DNA of 64,000 bases, from the NCBI GenBank assembly GCA_001310415.1, contig BAXE01000020.1, positions 26,907 through 90,906 of the forward strand, read 5' to 3'. A model generated the notes under the pieces. That model did not search any database, had not been told where the DNA came from, and worked only from the letters and a program-made list of their open reading frames with translations. Origin of the DNA: Enterovibrio sp. JCM 19048 (GTDB taxonomy: Bacteria; Pseudomonadota; Gammaproteobacteria; Enterobacterales; Vibrionaceae). The translations under genes and the position numbers were made by a program. Within the stretch, counting starts at the first letter, position 1. Each line of letters begins with the position of its first letter. Positions 30,461 through 40,198 of the stretch are shown one piece after another.

Positions 30461-32092
30461 ATGAAACAACAAGAACTTGCCTGGTGGCGTGGTGCGGTGA
30501 TTTACCAAATCTATCCGCGCAGTTTCGGCGATGCTAACCAGGACGGTATCGGCGATTTGCCGGGGATCACCGCCAAACTGCCGTATGTGGCGTCACTGGG
30601 TGTGGATGCGATCTGGCTGTCACCGTTTTTCAAATCACCGATGAAGGATTTCGGTTACGACGTATCAGATTACTGCGACGTGGATCCGCTATTCGGGACG
30701 CTGGAGGATTTCCGCAAGCTGGTGGATGTGGCGCACGATCTTGGCTTGAAAGTGATGATCGACCAGGTGCTGAGTCATACCTCGGATGAGCACCCCTGGT
30801 TTGAGGAAAGCCGTGTCAGCCGTGATAACCCCAAAGCCGACTGGTATGTCTGGGCCGATCCGAAACCGGACGGGACACCGCCCAACAACTGGCTGTCGAT
30901 TTTCGGCGGTTGTGCATGGCAGTGGGAAAGCCGCCGCCAGCAGTATTACCTGCATAACTTCCTCGTCAGCCAGCCGGATCTCAACTTCCATAACCCGGAT
31001 GTGATCACGCACCTGCTGGAAACCGTGAAGTTCTGGCTCGACTTGGGGGTAGACGGTTTCCGTCTCGATACGGTCAATTTCTACCTCCATGACCGCCAGC
31101 TTCGCGACAACCCGCCGCTGTCGGCAGGGGACAGCAAATCGCTGGGGGTGCCGGGCACCAATCCCTATTCGATGCAAAAGCACCGCTACGATATCTCCCA
31201 GCCGGAAAACATTGGCTTCCTGCAGACGCTGCGCATCTTGCTGGACCAATACGAGGGCATTACCACTGTCGGTGAGATTGGTGACGATAACCCGCTGCAG
31301 CTGATGGCGGAATACACCTCGGGTAACGACAAGCTGCACATGGCCTACACCTTCGATCTGCTCAACGTACACCGCTCACCCGGCTATGTGGCGTCGGTGA
31401 TCGAGAAAATCGAAGGTGCCATCAACGATGGCTGGGCGTGCTGGGCACTGTCAAACCACGATGTGGTGCGCTGTATCAGCCGCTGGGGCGAGAGTGAAGC
31501 GGATCAAATGGCTTACGGCAAAGTGCTGTTGGCACTGCTGACTTCGCTGCGCGGAAGTGTGTGTCTCTATCAGGGTGAAGAGCTGGGCTTGCCGGAGGCG
31601 GAGATCCCGTTCGAGAAAATCCAGGACCCTTATGGCATTCCATTTTGGCCGGAATACAAAGGTCGTGACGGTTGCCGGACACCGATGCCCTGGATGTCTG
31701 AAGCCGGTAACGCTGGATTTAGCAGCGCTGAACCCTGGCTGCCGGTAGACGACCGCCACTATCCACTGGCGGTGGACAGGCAAGAGCATGACAGCAACAG
31801 TATGCTGGCGCATTACCGTCGTTACCTGCACTGGCGGAAAGCGCACCCGGCATTAATTTCCGGTGAGCTGTCAGATGTTTTCTCCAACACGCAGGGACTG
31901 CGTTTTGTGCGCCAAAGTGACGGTGAGCGTGTGCTGGTCGCCGTTAACCTCTCAGACACCCCTATGACCATTGCGTTGCCTGAAGGCAACTGGCAAGCCC
32001 TCTCTGGGCATGGTTTTACATTCTCTGTTGCAAACGGTGAGGTAAGCCTCCCGCCTTATCAGGCGGCGTTTTGCAACCACGAAAACGGGTAA
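30461..32092 (+). CDS. GH13 alpha-glucosidase (AglA/oligo-1,6-glucosidase type)
   Basis: 543 residues, intact. GH13 conserved regions are all present: WWRGAVIYQIYPRSFGDAN, DQVLSHTSDEHPWF, catalytic nucleophile in GVDGFRLDTVNFY, acid/base Glu in TTVGEIGDDN, and the third catalytic Asp in WALSNHDVVR. No signal peptide is seen, so it acts in the cytoplasm on sugar brought in by the neighbouring ABC importer. It starts 9 bp after the second permease stop. Alpha-glucosidase is likely; precise linkage preference cannot be given. Confidence 0.92.
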   Translation: MKQQELAWWRGAVIYQIYPRSFGDANQDGIGDLPGITAKLPYVASLGVDAIWLSPFFKSPMKDFGYDVSDYCDVDPLFGTLEDFRKLVDVAHDLGLKVMIDQVLSHTSDEHPWFEESRVSRDNPKADWYVWADPKPDGTPPNNWLSIFGGCAWQWESRRQQYYLHNFLVSQPDLNFHNPDVITHLLETVKFWLDLGVDGFRLDTVNFYLHDRQLRDNPPLSAGDSKSLGVPGTNPYSMQKHRYDISQPENIGFLQTLRILLDQYEGITTVGEIGDDNPLQLMAEYTSGNDKLHMAYTFDLLNVHRSPGYVASVIEKIEGAINDGWACWALSNHDVVRCISRWGESEADQMAYGKVLLALLTSLRGSVCLYQGEELGLPEAEIPFEKIQDPYGIPFWPEYKGRDGCRTPMPWMSEAGNAGFSSAEPWLPVDDRHYPLAVDRQEHDSNSMLAHYRRYLHWRKAHPALISGELSDVFSNTQGLRFVRQSDGERVLVAVNLSDTPMTIALPEGNWQALSGHGFTFSVANGEVSLPPYQAAFCNHENG

Positions 32093-32101
32093 GGATGCAT
32101 T

Positions 32102-33235
32102 ATGGCTGAGGTCATTTTAAACAAAGTAAACAAGAAGTTTGGCAAGGTGCATGTCACCAAGGACGTGGATTTGCAAATTGACTCGGGCGATTTTGTCGTC
32201 TTTGTCGGCCCGTCCGGCTGCGGTAAATCCACCCTGCTGCGACTGGTCGCGGGGCTGGAAGACATCACCAGTGGCGATCTGAAAATCGATGGCAAGCTGT
32301 GTAACGACCTGCCACCGCCGGAACGCGGTATCGGCATGGTGTTTCAGTCTTACGCCCTTTATCCGCACATGACGGTGTACGAGAACATGGCGTTTGGCCT
32401 GCAACTGGCAAAAACCGAAGCCAAAACCGTGGATCAGAAAGTGCGTGAAGTGGCCGCGGCATTGCAACTGGAGCCATTGCTGGAGCGCAAGCCGAAAGAG
32501 CTTTCCGGCGGTCAGCGTCAGCGCGTGGCGATTGGCCGCGCCATTGTGCGCGAGCCCAAGGTATTCCTGTTCGATGAGCCTTTGTCGAACCTTGATGCGT
32601 CACTGCGTGTGCAGATGCGCATGGAGATCGCAAGGCTGCATGAACGCCTCGGTGCGACCATGATCTACGTGACCCACGATCAGGTAGAAGCGATGACGCT
32701 GGCGACCAAGATCGTGGTGCTGGATGCGGGCAGGGTAGAGCAGGTGGGATCGCCGCTGGAACTCTACAACCATCCTGCCAACACCTTCGTTGCCGGATTT
32801 ATCGGATCGCCGAAGATGAACTTCCTGACCGCGGATATTGTCGAGACCGGGGAAGTGACTACCAAGGTGCAAATTCACCGTGGACAGGAAATCGAAGTCT
32901 CGGCCAATACGATTGGTGCCAGTGTTGGCGACCCGTGCATGGTGGGTATCCGTCCTGAGCACATCCGTTTCGGTACCAAGGACGCGATCCAGGAAGGAGG
33001 CGTGGAGCTGAGTGTGGTTGAACAACTCGGGAATGAGTGCCTGATGTACTTCAACACGCCACAAAGCGCGGAACCCGTTGTGATCCGTACCGAAGGGCAA
33101 ACCAGCATCCGTGCCGGAGACAAGCGTTGTATCGAGTTTCCGCCTGGTTATTGCCACCTGTTTGATCGCGACGGAAAGGCGTTCAAACGCTCTGTGGTGG
33201 GCGAAACCAAACCTTCGCTGGTCGTGACACCATAA
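32102..33235 (+). CDS. ABC sugar transporter ATPase (MalK/UgpC/AglK type)
   Basis: 377 residues, intact. Walker A VGPSGCGKSTLLRL, Q-loop in GMVFQSYALYPHMTVYENM, signature LSGGQRQRVAIGRA, Walker B VFLFDEPLSNLDASL and H-loop YVTHDQVEAMTLA. A C-terminal regulatory TOBE/OB domain follows from about residue 240 (VGIRPEHIRFG). It drives the importer encoded upstream. It starts 9 bp after the glucosidase gene and is the last gene before a terminator. Confidence 0.95.
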   Translation: MAEVILNKVNKKFGKVHVTKDVDLQIDSGDFVVFVGPSGCGKSTLLRLVAGLEDITSGDLKIDGKLCNDLPPPERGIGMVFQSYALYPHMTVYENMAFGLQLAKTEAKTVDQKVREVAAALQLEPLLERKPKELSGGQRQRVAIGRAIVREPKVFLFDEPLSNLDASLRVQMRMEIARLHERLGATMIYVTHDQVEAMTLATKIVVLDAGRVEQVGSPLELYNHPANTFVAGFIGSPKMNFLTADIVETGEVTTKVQIHRGQEIEVSANTIGASVGDPCMVGIRPEHIRFGTKDAIQEGGVELSVVEQLGNECLMYFNTPQSAEPVVIRTEGQTSIRAGDKRCIEFPPGYCHLFDRDGKAFKRSVVGETKPSLVVTP

Positions 33236-33260
33236 ACACCGCTGAATGGCTTAAAACGCG

Positions 33261-33295
33261 AAAGAGGCAGGATTTTGTTCCTGCCTCTTTTTTTA
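33261..33295 (+). terminator. Rho-independent terminator of the sugar operon
   Basis: AAAGAGGCAGGA (33261-33272) pairs with TCCTGCCTCTTT (33279-33290), followed by T residues. It lies between convergent genes. Confidence 0.9.
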
Positions 33296-33311
33296 TTTCA
33301 CGGCCGTTGCT

Positions 33312-34850
33312 TTAAAGCTCCAGCGACCCCGCACCGGAATACTGGATACCAGCCAGTTCGGCCATTTCTTTGCTGAAGGTGGCGATATCGCGTCTTGAGA
33401 ACTGGTTAAGGTGCTCATGGCCACAGGCGCGTGCCATCACCTGCATCAGGTGGGTGGACGCCGTGAAGAAATTGAACAGCCTTTCGCTGGCTGCGTCGAT
33501 ATCCAGCCGCTGCCTCAACGCCGGATCCTGGGTGGCGATGCCCGCCGGACACATGTTGGTGTTGCACATACGCGCTCCGACACACCCAATTGCCTGCATG
33601 GCACTGTTGGAAAGGGCGATGCCGTCGGCGCCCAGTGCCAGTGCCTTGATAAAATCACTCGGCACACGCAGCCGCCGGTGATGATCAGGGTGACATCCTT
33701 GACGCCCTGGGCATCGAGAAACCGCCGCGCGCGGGCAAGGGCAGGGATGGTCGGTACACTGATGTGGTCACGGAACAGAGCTGGTGCAGCGCCCGTGCCA
33801 CCGCCACGTCCATCAAGGATGATGTAGTCCGCACCGGCATCCAGCGCGAAGTCGATATCCGCCTCGATGTGGTTGGCACTGAGTTTGAAACCAATCGGGA
33901 TCCCACCGCTCATCTGGCGCACCTCATCGGCCACACGGGCAAAATCAGCGGACGTTTTCAGGTCGGTAAAGGTCGCCGGAGAAATGGCATCTTCCCCTTC
34001 AGGAATACCGCGCACCTGGGAAATCTTGCCATGGTTTTTTATCCCCGGCAGATGGCCGCCGGTACCGGTTTTCGCTCCTTGTCCACCCTTGAAGTGAAAT
34101 GCCTGTACGTTTTTGACCTTGTCGAGAGAAAAGCCGAATTTTGCGCTGGCGAGTTCGTAAAAATACCGGCTGTTGGCAGCCTGCTCCTCAGGCAACATGC
34201 CTCCCTCGCCGGAACAGATGCCGGTGCCTGCCTTTTCAGCGCCAGTGGCAAGGGCAACCTTGGCCTCTTCAGACAGCGCACCAAAACTCATGTCGGAGAC
34301 AAACAGCGGCGTTTGCAATACCAATGGCTTGCGCGCCCGGGGGCCGATCACCAGCTCGGTTGCGACCGGCGCGTCATCCAGCAGGGGTTTTGTGGCCATC
34401 TGCGCCACCATGATTTGGATATCATCCAGGTCGGCAGTTTGTAACGGGGAACGCCATGGAGGTCATGGGGCCGTGGTGACCGAAGGTGTCCAGCCCATCT
34501 TTGGCGAGCTGGTGTATAAGCTCGACGTAAGGTTCCTCCTGCGTCGCTTTGGGTGCAGGAGCCCCGCTAGACTTTTTTACCTCTGGCATCTCCTTGCCAA
34601 CATCGTCATCGCTGTAGCGTGTATGGGTGCCATCGCAAAACGGCGCATTGCCAGTGTGTTTGCAGGCGCAGAACCAGACATCCCCGTCTTTGTCAGCCTT
34701 GTAGGCGAGGGGAGTAAACGTTGTGCCTGCGTGGGAACCGTCACAGAAAGGCTGTTTTTGTGAACGGCCACAGCGGCAATAGTAATAGGTTTGGTCTTTT
34801 TCGAGTGTAACTTTGATAGGGTTGTTGGCGGACACAACAGGATCGGACAT
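33312..34850 (-). CDS. Tandem CDGSH iron-sulfur domain fused to FMN-binding glutamate synthase domain, three apparent frameshifts
   Basis: About 513 residues after repair. The N-terminal 75 residues hold two CDGSH [2Fe-2S] motifs, CRCGRSQKQPFCDGSH and CACKHTGNAPFCDGTH. A linker with two prolines and lysines follows, then a glutamate-synthase large-subunit-like TIM barrel with LFVSDMSFGALSEEAK, HFKGGQGAKTGTGGHLPG, ADYIILDGRGGGTGAAP and RMCNTNMCPAGIATQDP. It lacks the glutaminase domain, so it is probably an oxidoreductase of unknown substrate. Shifts: two near 34430-34445 (restoring MTSMGVPRYKLPDLDD) and one near 33668 (GGCGGCTG for GGCGGCCTG). A ribosome site AAGGAG precedes the start. Convergent to the sugar operon. 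Confidence 0.85.
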
Positions 34851-34978
34851 AAGGAGCTCCTTGCTTGGCAGTGACGAAGGCTTCGCTTCAAGATAAAAGC
34901 CTTTTCCTTAACTGACAGTATGGCTGGAAATAACGCCACAGTGGCGCTGCAGAACTGAGGCAAAAGATGCAATAGCTG

Positions 34979-36603
34979 TTACGGATTATGAAGTTCGCCA
35001 ACCCACACCTGCCAAGGTGCCAACAACAGGCACCGCTGGGCGAAGGTTCCCCCGCTTTCATATGCGGAACCGGAACGCTGGTGGCGGATGCCGGCAGGTT
35101 CAGTCGGATAGTGGCATCTTGGTTTGATGCGTTAAGGGCAATGATCAGCGTCTGTGAGCCTTCGGGTGAGGTGAAATGGCGCTCTAAAACCATGAGTGAT
35201 GCATTGAATGCCAGTACGCGGCAACTCCCGTGCTCAAGGGCGGGGTGGGTCTTGCGCCAGCGCAGCATGTCACGGGTAAAGTGGAGCACCGATGCCCCTT
35301 CTTTTTGCTGCTGATCCACAGCGTACTGCGCATGGTTTTGATCGGCGGGCAGCCAGGGTGAGGCTTCAGAAAAGCCTAAATTGGGCGCATCGCTTTGCCA
35401 GGCATTGGCGTGCGGCACCCGTCGCGTCCCACGTAGTTGGCGATAACTTGCTTGCCGAACAGGTCTCGGCGCTGTGCCGGAGGAACGGACGCTTCGGGAA
35501 GCCCCAGCTCTTCGCCCTGAAAAAGGCTTATCACACCTTGCAATGAAAGCAGCATGGTCAGCAACAATTTGGCGGCTTCCGGCTGGTTGTTGGCATCTTG
35601 CCAGCGTGACACGGTACGCGCGATATCGTGGTTACCCATGCTCCAGCAGCCAATCCCCGGGTGAACCGCCGAAGAAAAGGCGCTCAATTGCTCACCCACT
35701 TGCGACACATTGCAACACAGGCTCAGGGATTCAAATATATTGGCCGCATCCAGCGCATCCCCTTCGCTGGTGTAGCGGTCAATCACCGCATAAGGGGAAG
35801 GGTCGCTGAGGGAACCAAGCAGCCATATTTTGGAATCGTAACCGTCAGCAATGACGCGCAGTTGCTTTAACAGGTGGATATTTTCCGGCCGGCTGATGTT
35901 GTAGCGCTGGCTCTGGTAGCGGTAAGGATCGCTTCGCGCTTCATCCTGCCAGCCAGGTGTCTGGGCGGGTTGTTGCGCAGTCTGTCATCGTGCAAAAACA
36001 GATTCACCGAATCGAGCCGCAAACCATCCACGCCGGTATCAAGCCAGAAACGCACGCTTTTCAGCAGTTCGCGGATCACATCCGGGTTGCGGTAGTTAAG
36101 ATCGGGCTGGTTACTTAACGTGTTGTGCAGGTAATACTCGCCGCGGGTGGGGTGCCAACGCCAGGCCGATTCGCCAAAGATGGTCAGCCAGTTATTGGGC
36201 GGCGTGCCATCGGCGCGCGCCTGCGCCCACACATACCAATCGGCTTTTGCCGCATCCGCGCCTTTGCAGCTTTCCAGAAACCAGGGGTGTTGGTTGATGT
36301 GTGGTTGGCGACGAAATCCAGCATGACTGCCAACCCGCGGGATTTGGCTTCCTTCACCAGACTTACAAAGGTCGCCATGTCGCCATATTCAGGGTTCAGG
36401 CCACGCAGATTGGTAATGTCGTATCCAAAATCACTCAACGGCGATTCAAATACCGGCGAAAGTAAAATGCCGTCCACCCCCAGCCATTGTAAATAGTCCA
36501 GCTTATCGATCACCCCTTGAAGGTCGCCCACCCCATCGCCATCGCTGTCAAAGAAGCTGCGCAGGTAAATATGGTAGAGAACTGGCGATGCACTTGGTTT
36601 CAT
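34979..36603 (-). CDS. Second GH13 alpha-glucosidase/amylase, four or more apparent frameshifts
   Basis: About 541 residues after repair. GH13 signatures: VLYHIYLRSFFDSDGDGVGD, LDFVANHTSTNTPGFW, nucleophile in GVDGLRLDSVNLFLHD, and third Asp in WSMGNHDIARTVS. Later segments include LQGVISLFQGEELGLPEAS and SVLHFTRDMLRWRKTHPAL. The protein ends LLLAPWQVWVGELHNP once a G missing from a G run near 35047 is restored; other shifts lie near 36250, 35905, 35785 and 35400. No signal peptide, so probably cytoplasmic. It is about as similar to the operon glucosidase as members of one subfamily and may cut products of the same importer, but is transcribed alone. Confidence 0.82.
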
Positions 36604-36851
36604 GTTTTTTCTATATGGCTTAAAGGGTTACCTTTTTTAGCGTAGTGCAAGAGACTGAAGTCGCCTCTCGATGATGTTTGTTTACAGTGTAAATGACGTT
36701 GTCATCACACCTTTCGCTATATGGCGCTGAAGCGTGTAGCGGAAAAAGAAACGCGATAAATTTGAGAGCACTTTTACCTGTGTCTAATATTTGAGAACAA
36801 GCAATCGCTTTGGACTATTTCGGCTCCTTTTTGGAACGCGGGTGATGACCT
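36604..36851. other. Divergent intergenic region with a parS2 site
   Basis: No gene is seen. It separates the leftward GH13 gene from the rightward PAS chemoreceptor and must hold both promoters. The only recognisable element is parS2 site 4 at 36681-36693. Confidence 0.5.
36681..36693. promoter_or_regulatory. parS2 centromere site 4
   Basis: TTTACAGTGTAAA matches the parS2 consensus. It lies in a divergent promoter region about 13 kb from oriCII. Confidence 0.85.
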
Positions 36852-38552
36852 ATGGGACTATTTGGCAGCAATCCTGATCGTGTTATGAAGCAACTTATTG
36901 ATAATGCAGAAGATGCGATCCTGTACACCGATAAAAACAACAAGATTAGCTACTTGAATCCGGCGGCACTCAAACTGTTCAAAACCACGCTGAAGGAAAG
37001 TGTTGGCAAACCGTTGGATTCGCTGGCGCTCGGTGATGTCAAAGAAGGCAATGTGGAAGTGGACTGGCAGGATGGCAAGAGCCTGGAAGCCAACATGTCG
37101 CGTATCAGTGTGCCCGGTGGGCAGGGCTGGGCGGTAAGCATCAAAGACATCACGCGCGAGCGTAAAGCCATTGCCAATAGTCAGCAGGTGCTTTCCCAGT
37201 CCGTCAACGCCGTGGTGTCGATTGACGACAACAACAACGTGACCTTTATGAATGCCGCTGCCGAAGCGCTTTGGGGATACCGTGCTGAAGAGGTAATGGG
37301 CAAAAACGTGAAAATGCTGGTGCCAAAGGAAATTCAGGATTTTCATGATGGCTATGTCAACAAGAACCGAACCAGCCGCGTCGACTCCATCGTGGGCACC
37401 AGCCGGGACATTCAACTGGAACGCAAAGACGGTTCGCGTATCTGGGCGAACTTGTCCCTGTCACGCATCGACGGCGAGGAAGGCACGGGCTATACCGCGT
37501 TTGCCCGTGATATCACCAAAGAAAAAACCGCCAAAGATGAGATTGAGCAGATACTGCGTCAGGCCAACGATGCTGTCGTCAGCATTGATGCGAACAACAA
37601 TGTCACTTTTTTCAACCCCGCGGCAGAAGCCTGTGGGGTTATGGCGCCGATGAAGTGCTCGGTAACAATGTGAGGATGTTGGTACCGGACGAGTTCCAGG
37701 CCGATCACGACAGCTTCGTCAACAAAAACCGCACCACGGGGAACGACAAGATTGTTGGCTCAGCCCGTGAACTGGAAATGCAACGTAAAGACGGCAAGCG
37801 GATTTGGGTCAACTTCTCCCTGTCAAAAGTCAGGACAGGAAACGCCATCGGTTACACCGCCTTTGTGCGGGATATAACCGAGCAGCGCACGGCGCAGGAA
37901 TCCATCAACCAAACCCTGACTCAGGCGCTGGACGCGGTGGTGACCATTGATGAAAACAATATCGTCACCTTCTTCAACCTGCGGCGCAAGCGTTGTGGGG
38001 TTACACCCCTGATGAAGTGGTCGGCCAGAACGTCAAGATGCTGGTTCCGCCGGAAATCCAATCCAACCACGACAAGTTTGTGAACTCAAACCGCACCACG
38101 GGAAACGACAAGATTGTCGGTTCCAGCCGGGAAGTGCCAATCCACCGTAAAGACGGCAAGCTCTATCATGGCTTGTTATCACTGTCGAAAGTGAACATTG
38201 ATGGCAAAACCCTGTATACCGCGTTTGTGAAAGACGTGACAGCCAGGTACAGCAGCGCTCTGGCATGGGTGAGATCATGGAGCTGGTAGCGAAATCCAGT
38301 GGTGAAATTTCCAACATTGCGCGGGTGATTGATGGTATCTCCGAGCAGACCAACCTGTTGGCGCTGAATGCGGCCATTGAAGCAGCGCGCGCCGGAGAAC
38401 ACGGGCGCGGATTTGCCGTGGTCGCGGATGAAGTGCGCCAGCTCGCGACGCGCTCGTCAGAATCCACCAGCGAAATAAACCGCCTGTCTGACGATACCCG
38501 TAAACTTTTGGACGAGCTATCCGGGATCCTGAAAGCCGCCACCGGGCAATAA
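36852..38552 (+). CDS. Soluble chemoreceptor with four tandem PAS domains, three apparent frameshifts
   Basis: About 567 residues after repair, with no membrane segment. Four PAS domains lie at roughly 8-105, 110-230, 233-355 and 357-475; the last three are close repeats, each with a form of [21 protein letters not shown] and [13 protein letters not shown] short MCP signalling domain follows with the hairpin tip [20 protein letters not shown] and [18 protein letters not shown]. The coiled coil is much shorter than in membrane receptors, as in Aer2/McpB-type soluble receptors. Shifts near 37630, 37980 and 38237. No heme or flavin site can be assigned from sequence alone. Confidence 0.83.
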
Positions 38553-38571
38553 ATCACGCTGTAATCAAAGG

Positions 38572-38600
38572 CGGGATGCGATATGCATCCCGTTTGATTT
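38572..38600 (+). terminator. Probable terminator of the PAS chemoreceptor
   Basis: CGGGATGC (38572-38579) pairs with GCATCCCG (38585-38592), followed by a T-rich TTTGATTTTCTT. Confidence 0.75.
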
Positions 38601-38780
38601 TCTTACTCTTTCCCCGACTTCCCGCACTTTCTCTAGCTTCCTGTAATCAAAGCATTTGCATTGATAAATGAGTCAATAAAGAGACACGTCGCTGCAATAA
38701 CTCTCCTAGACTTGGGGAGATAGTTTGATTCAACAAGGTGCACCTAGGTTTTGGGGTGCAGGATAGTAAGGAAAAGAGTT

Positions 38781-38960
38781 ATGCAACCTAACGAAAATGA
38801 CATTGTGCGGGAGCCCGAAAAACGCAGCTTTGAATGGCGGGCATTCTTTTTTATTGCCGTTTTTCTTTTCCCCATCCTGAGTGTGGTGTTGATAGGGGGA
38901 TATGGATTTCTGATCTGGATGAGTCAGGTGTTTCTTTTTGGCCCACCGGGGCACGGCTAA
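38781..38960 (+). CDS. torE: TorE/NapE-type small membrane protein
   Basis: 59 residues, intact. One transmembrane helix (FFFIAVFLFPILSVVLIGGYGFLIWM) behind a charged N-terminus, ending in GPPGHG, the usual TorE/NapE form. TorE opens the torECAD operon in Shewanella; its role in trimethylamine N-oxide respiration is not known. The ATG follows an AAGGAAA site. It lies 45 bp upstream of the pentahaem cytochrome gene. Confidence 0.88.
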   Translation: MQPNENDIVREPEKRSFEWRAFFFIAVFLFPILSVVLIGGYGFLIWMSQVFLFGPPGHG

Positions 38961-39005
38961 TGCCAACTTCCACCGTATCTCAGTGACCGATTAAGAGCAG
39001 ACTGC

Positions 39006-40185
39006 ATGAAAGAATTTATCAAAAAACTCTGGGCCACCATGCGACGCCCAGCGACAAAAATCAGCTTAGGCACGCTGACGCTCGGCGGCTTTATCGCCGG
39101 GGTTCTTTTCTGGGGTGGTTTTAACACAGCCCTAGAACTGACCAACACCGAACAGTTTTGTATTTCCTGCCACTCTATGCGCGACAACGTTTATCCGGAA
39201 CTGCAAAAAACCGTGCACTGGTCTAACACATCCGGCGTTCGTGCAACCTGCCCAGATTGCCACGTTCCCCATAACTGGACAGACAAAATCGCCCGTAAGA
39301 TGCAGGCCAGTAAAGAAGTCTTTGCCCAAATCTTCGGTGTGATAGGCACCCGGGAGAAGTTCCTCGATAAGCGGCTGGAGCTGGCCCAACACGAATGGGC
39401 GAGGTTCAGCGCCAACGGCTCCCTGGAATGTAAGAACTGTCACCAATACGACAGTATGCAGTTGCATAACCTGCGCCCAGCAGCCCGTCTGCAAATGACA
39501 CAGGCGGCGGAAAAAAGACCAAAGCTGTATCGACTGTCACAAAGGGATTGCCCACGAGCTTCCCGCTGAAATGGACTCCACCGGCGGTATGGTTGGTAAG
39601 CTGATCTCCATGTCTCACAGCACCAGCTACGACGTCGGGAAGCCACTGTATAGTGTTGACTTTATTGAACTCTATACCGATGAAAGCATGGCTACCCAAG
39701 GTGCTGTGCTGGAGCCTGCGACCATGGTAACGGCCATCGACGATGGTAAAGACGCAGTAAAAGTGACCCTGACAGGCTGGCGTAAGATGAAAGGTTTTGG
39801 CCGCGTGATCAACGAAGACTTCGGCCTGAACATTGCCTCAGCGGCACTTTCCAAAGAGGTGGCGCAAAGCGACACCGATGTGCGCACCTTTGAAACCAAA
39901 GAAGATGAGCTGACCGGCCTGACTTGGCAGCGCGTCGAAGTGGATTTGTGGGCGCCGAAAGAAGATTTCCTCGACAGTGTTGACCCCATCTGGACTGAGG
40001 CCCAACAGGCATACACCACCAACTGTAGCCTGTGTCATACCCAACCGGATGTGGCGCACTTTGATGCCAACACCTGGCCGGGCATGTTTGACGGCATGAT
40101 GGGTTTTGTGAACTTCGACCAGGCCACACAGGCACTGGTACTGAAGTACCTGCAAAAACATTCCAGCACATTTGTAGATCACTGA
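39006..40185 (+). CDS. torC: Pentahaem c-type cytochrome TorC, one apparent frameshift
   Basis: About 393 residues, the usual TorC length. N-terminal membrane anchor ([20 protein letters not shown]), then an NapC/NirT-type four-haem domain with CISCHS, CPDCHV, CKNCHQ and CIDCHKG, and a C-terminal monohaem domain with CSLCHTQ. It carries electrons from menaquinol to the periplasmic TMAO reductase. The shift lies in the A run near 39512; removing one A or adding two restores the fourth haem motif. Middle gene of torE-torC-torA. Confidence 0.93.
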
Positions 40186-40198
40186 GAGGGATAACAGC

